This document shows, piece after piece, positions 14,476 through 22,008 of a stretch of DNA of 23,372 nt. A model generated the notes under the pieces. It had not been told where the DNA came from, searched no databases, and saw nothing but the letters and a program-made list of their open reading frames with translations. This DNA comes from a virus: positions 1 to 23,372 of the IMG/VR virus record IMGVR_UViG_3300025889_000976; one strand, written 5' to 3'. The first letter of the stretch is position 1. Each line of letters starts with the position of its first letter. A program made the translations under genes and the position numbers.

Positions 14476-16620
14476 TTAGGCGGTGATGAGGACCTCGGCC
14501 TGAGTCTTATCGCCAGCGGCGGCACCAAACATGATGTCGTACGAGGCCATGTGAGCGCGAGTAGAGCGGCTGTACCAGACCGACAGCAGGACAGAGAGGC
14601 CGTTCTGAGACTCCACGGTGCGCTGCTCAACGAACTCGCCAGCAATCATGCCAACCGGCAGACCAGAGGCGATGGCGATAGCGTCCTGACCGCAAACGAA
14701 GCCGGCAGTATTGGCAATAGCTCCGGTCCAGTCGTTCTGCTCCAGAATGTTATTGAAGCCAAAGAACCCGTTGTTCAGAGGACCAAAACGAGCATCAGGG
14801 AAGGTGTTCGCAGCCGCCGAGAACTGGAGACGGGCCAGATGACCACCATCCAACAAAAGCAACTTCTGGCGGTAGTTCTTAGCGAGAGCCAAGATCGCCG
14901 GGAGATCGCTAGTGTCGAAATTGGCAGCAGCACCAATGGTCGTGCCAGCACCGTAATTAGCCGCAGTCATCACCGCAGTAATCTTCTTGGAAATACCAAG
15001 AGCGAACACATCAGCAGAACCAGCAGCAAGGTCAGCCAAAGCAAACCCCTGATTCAGTTCCTGCTGAGTGACAGTAAACAGCTTGGAAATCTGGTTAACC
15101 GTGACAGAAGTAGCGGCCAACTCGCTGTTGTTCGAAGTCTCAAAGTTGGTGGCATTATCAACGGTCGCGTCGGCACCGCTCTGCACAAACTTCTTAACCT
15201 GCACGGTCGCCCTCGGTCGCAAATTGTCGAGACCAACGGAGCGAGTGAAATTGCCAACCATTGCCAGCTTGGTCCCCATCTCAGTGATGACCGCATCGGC
15301 CAGATAGTCCACCACCAGACCGGCGGCAAACGTATTAGCGTTCTGAGGAGCGATCAGGCGGTTCTGGCGGAGGAGTTCGCTGTGGTTCTCAATCAGGAAC
15401 GCACGACGTTCGGCACCAGCGCGGAGACCCTTGTGCTTCTCCAGCAGAGGATTGCCGAGGTTTTCGATGACGGGACGCACCGGCTCGGGAGCAGGGGCAG
15501 GGGCAGGGGCTTTCATGGCCGCCTCAATCGTCGCCAACTTGGCGAGAACGGAAGCGAGGTCGACGGACGCAGCAGGAGCCGCAGCCGCCACAGTATTAGT
15601 GTCAGACATGTTTGTGTCGGTATTAGGTTGTGTTGGTTGCAGCGTGTTGGTCACGCCATTATCGCCGTCAGCGGATTTGCTGTCGGTCGAAAGTTTTTCG
15701 GTCGAGGTATCACCCTCGGAATCCTGCGCATCGGTTTCGAGTTGCGCGTAAAGTGCTCGGAACCAATCGCGGCCAGCGGCACCTCCCCAGAGGTTAGCCG
15801 CAACATCAGCCGGGGTGTTTGGCTCCGCTTCAAGAAAACGCTCGTTGCGTCCCCACCAAGCATTTGCTTTGCGGATCTTTTGAGGGCTTGGAGCTTCACC
15901 AGCAACGAGGGCTTCGGCTTCATACACGGTCTGTTTCTCAAGACCATCGCCAGCCAATCCTTCTTCGTACTGCTGAAGACCTTTCCGAAGATTATTTTTG
16001 ACCGTCTCAGGAGCGGTCTTTGTAACGGCGCGGGGATGCCATTTTGCAGCTAAAGCCAACTGCTTGACCGGAACATCAACCAGCCCGAAAGCCATAGCCT
16101 CTGCGGTCGTAAACCAAGTTTCTGCTTTCATCGCGGCACGAATGGCTTCTGGAGAACGACCGGTTTTCTTGGCGTAAACCCCAACCAAAACTTGCGCGTG
16201 CTGGTCGAGTGCATCGGCCATTTTCCGCATATCTTCAGCGGTGCCAGCAGTCATGCCGCTGGGATCGTGAATCATCATCAGTGCGGCATCGGCCATTTCA
16301 ACCTTGTCGCCAGCGAGGGCAATGATTGAAGCGATGGAAGCGGCAATGCCAACGACGCGAGTGGTTACCGGGGCATTCCGTCCGCGCAGTTGGTTGTAGA
16401 TGGACAAACCATCCCAGACGTTGCCGCCGGGAGAGTTGATTTCAACAAGCAACGGACCATTGCCAATCTCCTGAAGAACATCGGCAAACTGCTTCGCGGA
16501 AAGACCAGAACCTCCGAACCAATCTTCTCCAATTTGATCGAAAATTTGGACAGTCGCCTGTTCGTTCGCCGCATTTGCGGGAGCGTAGTAAAGCCAATCG
16601 GTTTTCTTTTGCAGGTTCAT
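14476..16620 (-). CDS. prohead protease-major capsid fusion protein
   Basis: A single 714-aa frame joins two functions. Residues 1-190 form a ClpP/S14-type prohead protease: INSPGG 61-66, the oxyanion region, AAS at 93-95 with likely nucleophile Ser95, MMIHDPSG with His118, and ETWFTTAEAMAFGLVD 167-182 carrying the third acid. Residues 190-337 are a linker with WWGRNE and an acidic, low-complexity stretch. Residues 338-714, from an internal Met at base 15609, start with a helical, scaffold-like segment (LASVLAKLATIEAAMKAP, then APAPAPAPEP) and continue as an HK97-fold-type major capsid (GNFTRSVGLDNLRPR, SVTVNQISKLFTVTQQELNQ). Protease, scaffold and capsid are normally separate or lambda C/Nu3/E. 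It starts in an ATGA overlap with the portal. The capsid may also be made from the internal start. Confidence 0.85.
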   Translation of the reverse strand: MNLQKKTDWLYYAPANAANEQATVQIFDQIGEDWFGGSGLSAKQFADVLQEIGNGPLLVEINSPGGNVWDGLSIYNQLRGRNAPVTTRVVGIAASIASIIALAGDKVEMADAALMMIHDPSGMTAGTAEDMRKMADALDQHAQVLVGVYAKKTGRSPEAIRAAMKAETWFTTAEAMAFGLVDVPVKQLALAAKWHPRAVTKTAPETVKNNLRKGLQQYEEGLAGDGLEKQTVYEAEALVAGEAPSPQKIRKANAWWGRNERFLEAEPNTPADVAANLWGGAAGRDWFRALYAQLETDAQDSEGDTSTEKLSTDSKSADGDNGVTNTLQPTQPNTDTNMSDTNTVAAAAPAASVDLASVLAKLATIEAAMKAPAPAPAPEPVRPVIENLGNPLLEKHKGLRAGAERRAFLIENHSELLRQNRLIAPQNANTFAAGLVVDYLADAVITEMGTKLAMVGNFTRSVGLDNLRPRATVQVKKFVQSGADATVDNATNFETSNNSELAATSVTVNQISKLFTVTQQELNQGFALADLAAGSADVFALGISKKITAVMTAANYGAGTTIGAAANFDTSDLPAILALAKNYRQKLLLLDGGHLARLQFSAAANTFPDARFGPLNNGFFGFNNILEQNDWTGAIANTAGFVCGQDAIAIASGLPVGMIAGEFVEQRTVESQNGLSVLLSVWYSRSTRAHMASYDIMFGAAAGDKTQAEVLITA
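15491..15510. repeat. GGGGCA hexamer micro-repeat in capsid linker
   Basis: Three near-perfect copies of GCAGGG plus a partial copy on the plus strand. On the coding strand they encode the Ala-Pro run APAPAPAPEP at the junction of the scaffold-like helix and the capsid domain. Such short GC-rich repeats expand and contract readily by slippage, which would vary linker length by dipeptides without shifting the frame. Confidence 0.7.
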
Positions 16621-18194
16621 TCCGTCTTCTTGTTGCGTGATTTACGAGGCTTTTTGGCTACGGCTTCAATACCATTTTCAACAAGATCATTTGTACTTGC
16701 CTGATCGGAAGGCGGGGCAACTGGTGGGGAAACGTCGTTTGTTTCTGGTATAAACGGTTTAGGTTCAGTAGGTTCAGTAGCAATTCGTTCAGGACGATCC
16801 CTCTGAATAGTCGAAACCTCAGAAACATCCAGAGAATATTTTTCTGCCAACTGACGAATAAACAAAGCCTGTTGCGCTTTAGCTTCTAATGACGATCTCC
16901 AATCTAAACCACGCGCACCGTAAACTTCATCGTAGGTAATTACGCCAGCCTCAAGCTCGGCAAGTTGAGCAGCGGAATTGCGCCCAACGTCAACATTTGG
17001 AGCGCGGGGAGCCGTAATGGCAACTTCGTACCAATCGCTCGGAGCATCGTTGAGAGTCGCATCGTTTTTGATCGACCACTCCATGACGTACTCGTAAATG
17101 CGCCGAGCAGCGGAAGCCATGACTTGATGACGACTGCGGAACCAAACCGCAGACATATCCAGCGCACCACGGTAAACGGTTCCCTGCATGGATTCAGGAA
17201 ACACAAGAACGTATGGAATACCGATACCGGCGCAGACTTTTTCAGTCAACTGCCGCCAGTATTCCCGCATATTTACGCCGGGACGTTCGGTGGCAAACTG
17301 CTGAAAATCATCTCCGTGCTTCAGCACTTTGATGGCACTGCCGAATATCTGCTCGTAGTAGGTCTCGGCGGTGACCTGAGAACTAGGCGACAAACCAGCG
17401 CGTAGGGTTGAAGCCTGAACCTCGCCGCCGGTTGTCTTTACAATCTGTGCAACCGATGCGCCCAACTTACAGGCTTCCATCTCCAACTTTTGGAGATCGT
17501 CGAGATCGTGCAGGTCGTTGATGACGCATGAAACGAACGGAAGCCCACGCAACTGTCCTGGTCTATTCGGCTCGAAAATATGGATAACCGAGTCAGAGGA
17601 AATTGCGCGAACATCGACTAGATTGCCCTGCGTTTTTTCTGAACCAATGAAAAACGAAATTGCCCTGCCAGTGCGGGGATCAAATCGAATCCCGTCAAAA
17701 ACGGTGGCATCGTTTTGAAGATCGCCGGGAGTCGCAATGGATTGTGCCTCCAGCAACTGCAACCTAGGACGACCAGATTCACCCTTGGTCAGCAGGATGA
17801 AGGATTCACCGTCAAAGAACCAAGCCCGAGCGGCTTGACTCATCAAGGTTCCAAACGATTGACGCGAACTGATGTCGGGATACCGGCACCAGATATCAAA
17901 TGCCTTTTTGGCTTTGAGGTTCCAGATCGGATCGGACGAAGCAGGTTGAACGCTGAAGTTTGCACCGACTGTGTACGACTCAAACAAATCGCCGCATCTA
18001 TTCATCACGGCGTTGTTCTGTTCGAAGTAACGCGATTTGCGAACAATCTGCTGGCGCGTTGACGACGTAACATCAAACCGAACGGACGTATACGAGGTGT
18101 CGAGATAACTGCGACGAAGCGAATTACCGGCTCCCTCGTATTTAGCCGTGGGAGAACCTGCGAAGAAGTTACGAAGATTGGCGAGGATGCCCAT
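16617..18194 (-). CDS. phage portal protein, lambda-type
   Basis: A 525-aa portal of the lambda B-like family. Recognisable parts are the N-terminal MGILANLRNFFAG, the YVDTSYTS/VRFDVTSSTRQQIV opening, the DIWCRYPDISSRQSFGTLMS region, ARAWFFDGESFILLTKG, and RPGQLRGLPFVSCVINDLHD with LEMEACKLGASVAQIV. Portals form the dodecameric ring at one capsid vertex through which DNA is packaged and the tail is attached. The C-terminal 80 residues are a polar, proline- and lysine-rich tail (PFIPETNDVSPPVAPPSDQA, KKPRKSRNKKTE). It starts in a TAATG overlap with the 133-aa gene and ends in an ATGA overlap with the protease-capsid gene. Confidence 0.9.
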   Translation of the reverse strand: MGILANLRNFFAGSPTAKYEGAGNSLRRSYLDTSYTSVRFDVTSSTRQQIVRKSRYFEQNNAVMNRCGDLFESYTVGANFSVQPASSDPIWNLKAKKAFDIWCRYPDISSRQSFGTLMSQAARAWFFDGESFILLTKGESGRPRLQLLEAQSIATPGDLQNDATVFDGIRFDPRTGRAISFFIGSEKTQGNLVDVRAISSDSVIHIFEPNRPGQLRGLPFVSCVINDLHDLDDLQKLEMEACKLGASVAQIVKTTGGEVQASTLRAGLSPSSQVTAETYYEQIFGSAIKVLKHGDDFQQFATERPGVNMREYWRQLTEKVCAGIGIPYVLVFPESMQGTVYRGALDMSAVWFRSRHQVMASAARRIYEYVMEWSIKNDATLNDAPSDWYEVAITAPRAPNVDVGRNSAAQLAELEAGVITYDEVYGARGLDWRSSLEAKAQQALFIRQLAEKYSLDVSEVSTIQRDRPERIATEPTEPKPFIPETNDVSPPVAPPSDQASTNDLVENGIEAVAKKPRKSRNKKTE

Positions 18195-18595
18195 TAGGTC
18201 ATGCGGGTCGTGGCTTCACGACGCATTTGAGTGAAGTCGCCAAAGTAGCGATTGGTTGAGATCAGTACGTAGTTCAACATCCTATCGTAAATCTGTGAAT
18301 CACTTGGCGATGTGATTCCGTCTCCTGCCAACAAAGTGACTGCATAGTCGTAGTCACTTAACAGCGATTCCCACATTTCCAACATATCGCCGGGACTAGC
18401 GGAGCCTTTCCCGGGTTCGGCAAACTCTACCGAAACCTCTGCACTTGAGGTTGTGCGTACGAGATTTCCGCTTTCTAGCGTACCAGCAATAGACGAAAGC
18501 TTGGCTGTGAGAGCCTCAAGCAAAGTCAACGCTCCGCGATTCGCGTATGTGACACGAAGATAGGAACGTTTGGTTGCAACCGTATAGGTATGCAC
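18194..18595 (-). CDS. small protein between terminase and portal (133 aa)
   Basis: A 133-aa protein starting with GTG at 18595, 31 bases after the large terminase stop, and ending in a TAATG overlap with the portal. It has a helical region (LTLLEALTAKLSSIAGTLES), a strand (SSAEVSVEFAEPGKG) and a helical C-terminus (QIYDRMLNYVLISTNRYFGD). This is the position of lambda gpW, the head-completion protein, but gpW is about 68 residues and no clear sequence match is seen. The frame stays open upstream of the GTG without an ATG or strong ribosome site, so the start is uncertain. Confidence 0.62.
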   Translation of the reverse strand: MHTYTVATKRSYLRVTYANRGALTLLEALTAKLSSIAGTLESGNLVRTTSSAEVSVEFAEPGKGSASPGDMLEMWESLLSDYDYAVTLLAGDGITSPSDSQIYDRMLNYVLISTNRYFGDFTQMRREATTRMT

Positions 18596-18626
18596 GACGC
18601 GGATCGTCGTTGCATTTGCAAATCCG

Positions 18627-20486
18627 TCAAGCGTTTGTTTCTGGCGTGATTTGAGCCGAACGCAAATCGCCCCACAACATTGCCATAGCCAACTGCATGA
18701 TTTCGCAATCGTGCAGATGGTCAGGCCAGCGATGGTTGCGCTTGTGCCAAACGTGTTTGATTCGTCCTGCTCGGTTAGCTGTTGGCTTTAGAACGTGAGA
18801 GTCCAGATGCTTCCAGTATTGATCAGGATCGACGCAATAGGCTCCCTCGGCTTGCAGTTTGATGGGCAGAGAGCAAACGGCCCAAGACCCTGCCTCGGAC
18901 GATTGTCGCAAGCGTGAAAGGATATCGCGGAGGTGTTCGGAGTCGAAAACGAGCAACGGCTGTACGACATCAGTCCGCATGGACGTTGAAGTAGAAACGC
19001 CAAATGGATGAATTGAACCAGAACGGGTCGTAAACCTTGCTCCGGTTTCGCGTCCCTTCATGGGTGTCCAACCGATTAGCATTGGCTTACGCAACCCGCC
19101 TTCGGGCGGATAACGCAGTCCGCAGGGATACGAAACTGGATTTACCGAGGTATTTGAGAATCCCGCACAAGCATCGTAAACAGTTTGCGTATCAAAACCG
19201 GAGTCAATGCCTACGTCCATGTCGTGAACGCCAAGTTCTACTTGGATGCGGCGAAGTGCAGCGAAATCGTCAGCGTGACCTGCGGCCACTAGGCGGCTAT
19301 TGCCTCCCTGCCATTCGCGGCAGACCCACCAGAAATACGGAGCCGCAGCTTGAACATCTGCCGTGAGGTATCTCCTAGCCTCGTTTAGTGGAGCATCCGA
19401 GATTACTTCAACGCGATCCACGGTGCCGTCTTGGTTTTCCCAAGGCTCGGCTAACATTCCGTTGATAAATCCCTGCAGTCCCATCATCGACTGCTTGGCT
19501 TCCAAGAACGCTACAGCCAAATGCCCCCAAGTACATTTGCGGTCTGGGCTGTAAAGCGAAGACAGGTGATACGAACGAATGGACGGTAACGCATTCGGAT
19601 TTTCTGCGATCCATTTACCGTGACGCAAGGCAGCTACCTTTTGTGCGTCCGAAATCTTTCCCTTACAAAGCTGGCATTCGTAAAAAGCAGACGAGCGAAC
19701 CGCAGCCCAGTCGTATTTGCCGTCTTCGGTTTTGACTCCGTCCCATTTGATTTGTCGCCATTCAAGCCGAATCAACTCGCGGCAGTGTGGGCAGGGTATG
19801 TAGTAACGACGCTGGTCTCCGCGCAGGTATCTTTGCCAAATACGGTTTTCCGTAGTTGTCGGTGTAGATGTGAAGAACGCCTTTGAACTAGAAAACGCTT
19901 TGAGTCGCTGTTCTGCTAAATCCAAAGCGTCGGCTTCTTTAGAAGTTGCATCCGCAAACTTGTCGATCTCGTCTCCAACGAGAACTCGCACCGGACGGGA
20001 AGACAGATTTGCGGGGCTATTTGATCCGATGAATGTCAGCGTCGATTTGTCAAAGTGCTGTTCCAGATTGGTGAGCTTGTCTTTGTCCAACGGAAAGTGG
20101 GCAACCATCGTAGGGCTATCCTCAAGAAACGGAAGCCAACGAGATTTAGAAAACGATCGGGCAAGACTTTCGGTCGGCATCAGCCACAAAGCGGGTGATG
20201 GCTCGTTGTCGATTAGCCAAGCGAGACCGGCCATGAGCGTGGTCGTTTTGCTGGTTTGCGATCCCCAACAAAGTGTAAGTTCCGATACGCCAGGATCTTT
20301 CCATGCCTCCAGTGGTTCACGCACATACGGACGGACCGAAGTAGAATATGGACCGGGATGCTCGGTCTGGCGTTGAGTCAACTTTAGGTTTGCCTCTGCC
20401 CATTCAACGACTGTTTGCTTGGGTGTTGGCCGGTAAAGACCGCGACGCAATTCAAGCAACGAAAGCTGTAGATCGGAAAGCGTCAT
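18627..20486 (-). CDS. terL: terminase large subunit, GpA family
   Basis: A 619-aa packaging motor read from ATG 20486, which overlaps the preceding stop as ATGA. An upstream GTG at 20507 is possible but less likely. Numbered from 20486, the ATPase has a Walker A-like GSQTSKTT (75-82), a motif with LWLMPTE, and Walker B-like VRVLVGDE (167-173) followed by IDKF. A zinc-ribbon-like pair CPHC (232-235) and CQLC (271-274) is characteristic of the GpA family. The C-terminal nuclease half includes LTADVQAAAPYFWWVCREW, a MDVGIDSGFDTQTVYDA segment and ITPETNA at the end. It cuts concatemeric DNA and drives packaging with the portal, and works with the small terminase encoded four genes upstream. Confidence 0.93.
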   Translation of the reverse strand: MTLSDLQLSLLELRRGLYRPTPKQTVVEWAEANLKLTQRQTEHPGPYSTSVRPYVREPLEAWKDPGVSELTLCWGSQTSKTTTLMAGLAWLIDNEPSPALWLMPTESLARSFSKSRWLPFLEDSPTMVAHFPLDKDKLTNLEQHFDKSTLTFIGSNSPANLSSRPVRVLVGDEIDKFADATSKEADALDLAEQRLKAFSSSKAFFTSTPTTTENRIWQRYLRGDQRRYYIPCPHCRELIRLEWRQIKWDGVKTEDGKYDWAAVRSSAFYECQLCKGKISDAQKVAALRHGKWIAENPNALPSIRSYHLSSLYSPDRKCTWGHLAVAFLEAKQSMMGLQGFINGMLAEPWENQDGTVDRVEVISDAPLNEARRYLTADVQAAAPYFWWVCREWQGGNSRLVAAGHADDFAALRRIQVELGVHDMDVGIDSGFDTQTVYDACAGFSNTSVNPVSYPCGLRYPPEGGLRKPMLIGWTPMKGRETGARFTTRSGSIHPFGVSTSTSMRTDVVQPLLVFDSEHLRDILSRLRQSSEAGSWAVCSLPIKLQAEGAYCVDPDQYWKHLDSHVLKPTANRAGRIKHVWHKRNHRWPDHLHDCEIMQLAMAMLWGDLRSAQITPETNA

Positions 20487-21361
20487 TTGCGTCTGCGTTT
20501 CAAACACATTCCGTACTCGTTGTTTTGCTTTTGAACAACCAGATCTGGCTTCCGTATCAACTTGTGTTTCTTGAACGGAGTATAGTCAACGTGATGGTGC
20601 CAGCGACCGAATTTAAACTTTACCTCTGCAACATCTGGATGTTCACGCACAAGCATTTGTGATTTGTCCATTGTGCCATGCTTGTAAAGTTCGTCTGTAT
20701 TTCCGCCCTTGATTGTTTGCGTGCGAAGTTTGCCCTGCAAAAACGCATTGAACTGAATTGTACACCATCCCGCTTTTAGCATATCCAGCGACATAATGGT
20801 GTCTTCATTGTATCTTCCTCTCCATCTAAACGGAACATCGTTGCGTATTAAATTACAGGAATAAATGCGCGTATTTGTAATGAACGCAGGTATTGCAGAC
20901 GCACCAAACGCAAACATTGCATAGTTTGGTCCAGCCATCGCAACGTTTGTATAGCGTAACACAAAGTCTTCCATTGCTTTCCAAATAGAAGGCGATGTGG
21001 TTTCTATGCGTACATTTTTGGTCATGCGATAAAATGCCTTAATGTTATCGTCCATGATCCAATGCCACTTGTGTCCTTGAGACACAGAATGGTCCCAAAT
21101 AAAATTACGAGCAGGTCCAGATCCAGTGCTTTTGCTTAAACCATGAGCGTCGCAAAGTTGGTATTTTCCTTTGTATGACATGTCCAACTCAATCACGTTG
21201 GTTAACAATCCCATTTTCTGAACCGCAGCTTTGTATAGAGCAACTTCCTGGGGTTCTACGACGATATTGTGCTGAACGCCCATTGCCGTGAGGGCTTTGG
21301 ACGTAATCATGTATTCGTGCCTTCCCTTGCTGGGGATGTACAAAGGAAACTGCGGCTTCAT
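20483..21361 (-). CDS. TET-associated glycosyltransferase (TAGT) family protein
   Basis: A 292-aa protein matching the TAGT family in sequence: opening FPLYIPSKGR (5-14), a strand with NIVVEPQEVALYK, RNFIWDHS, catalytic-type WHWIMDDNIKAF with DDN at 104-106, RYTNVAMAGPNYAMFA (136-151), NTRIYSCNLIRND (163-175), WRGRYNEDTIMSLDML with NED at 185-187, and GWCTIQFNAFLQ and KGGNTDELY further on. Family members are encoded by phages with TET/JBP oxygenases and are associated with sugars on modified DNA bases. The DDN motif is the metal/nucleotide-sugar site of GT-A-type enzymes. It starts and ends in ATGA overlaps with neighbours. No TET/JBP enzyme is in the window. The exact sugar and base are unknown. 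It is AT-richer than the terminase genes. Confidence 0.85.
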   Translation of the reverse strand: MKPQFPLYIPSKGRHEYMITSKALTAMGVQHNIVVEPQEVALYKAAVQKMGLLTNVIELDMSYKGKYQLCDAHGLSKSTGSGPARNFIWDHSVSQGHKWHWIMDDNIKAFYRMTKNVRIETTSPSIWKAMEDFVLRYTNVAMAGPNYAMFAFGASAIPAFITNTRIYSCNLIRNDVPFRWRGRYNEDTIMSLDMLKAGWCTIQFNAFLQGKLRTQTIKGGNTDELYKHGTMDKSQMLVREHPDVAEVKFKFGRWHHHVDYTPFKKHKLIRKPDLVVQKQNNEYGMCLKRRRK

Positions 21362-22008
21362 TTCTTCTTAGGTTTTCCTCCCCAACTATTGTTGGAAAAA
21401 TGGGCACAAAGCATCTCAGGAGGAAATTGCGACTTATCACTAAAGATCCCAATTTTTTGATTTCGCTTTGGAGCCATAAATCCGTTGTATGGATAGAATG
21501 TCTTTGTGGGGAGATGTCGCACATCTTCCCTTCCAAATAATACTGACGAGAAGAATGCAGGACCAGTTTGCACAGAAGCCGCCCTCCCTTGATGTGCAAA
21601 ATACCATTTTGGAAGTGCTTTTATCAAATCAGTCATTGCTGGATGATTTGAAGGGCTTCCGAAAATTGCAGATTCAAATGACGTTGACGATCTTTTACCA
21701 GCAAATGGCCTAGGATCATCAAGCAGACAATCCATTGGTTTTAGCGGCATTACGTCTGTGTCTACATAAATGCCGCCCAATTTCCAGACAGCAACATACC
21801 GTGTTATGTCAGAACGCGCTGCGTAACAAGAAGCGTTTAGCCAAATGTTCTTGAACGCGGTCGGGAGCAACTCTAAACAATCTTTGTCGTAAAGTGTAAC
21901 GAACTGCCAAGTTGGATGCAGTGCTTTAAACTCAAGCCACCATTTTTCAAATACTGGTGGCATCGGTTTGTTATCCCAACCGATTCGTATAAACCGTTTT
22001 GGAATCAT
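21358..22008 (-). CDS. glycosyltransferase with DXD motif, GT32/OCH1-like
   Basis: A 216-aa protein that fits the sugar-binding DXD-containing GT32 family: start MIPKRFIRIGWDNKPMPP, LHPTWQFVTLYD (30-41), AARSDITRYVAVWKLGGIYV (63-82), then DTD (83-85) and PLKPMDCLLDD. The C-terminal part includes FESAIFGSPSNHPAM and MLCAHFSNNSWGG. Family members transfer sugars from nucleotide-activated donors using the DTD motif to bind metal. In bacteria and phages they modify polysaccharides, proteins or sometimes nucleic acid bases. It begins in an ATGA overlap with the ParB-like gene and ends in another with the TAGT-like gene, so it probably acts with that enzyme, for example adding a second sugar. That link is inferred from co-location. 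Composition is AT-rich. Confidence 0.82.
   Translation of the reverse strand: MIPKRFIRIGWDNKPMPPVFEKWWLEFKALHPTWQFVTLYDKDCLELLPTAFKNIWLNASCYAARSDITRYVAVWKLGGIYVDTDVMPLKPMDCLLDDPRPFAGKRSSTSFESAIFGSPSNHPAMTDLIKALPKWYFAHQGRAASVQTGPAFFSSVLFGREDVRHLPTKTFYPYNGFMAPKRNQKIGIFSDKSQFPPEMLCAHFSNNSWGGKPKKK

Noticed and set aside
14551-16053. A 500-codon plus-strand open frame opposite the protease-capsid gene.
   Set aside because: It is the antisense shadow of a GC-rich, Ala-rich coding gene. The minus strand frame has clear protease and capsid motifs and fits the operon, whereas the antisense product has no recognisable domain.
19870-20376. A 168-codon plus-strand frame opposite the large terminase, and similar frames opposite other genes.
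   Set aside because: They are shadows of well-supported minus-strand genes with no motifs or spacing of their own.
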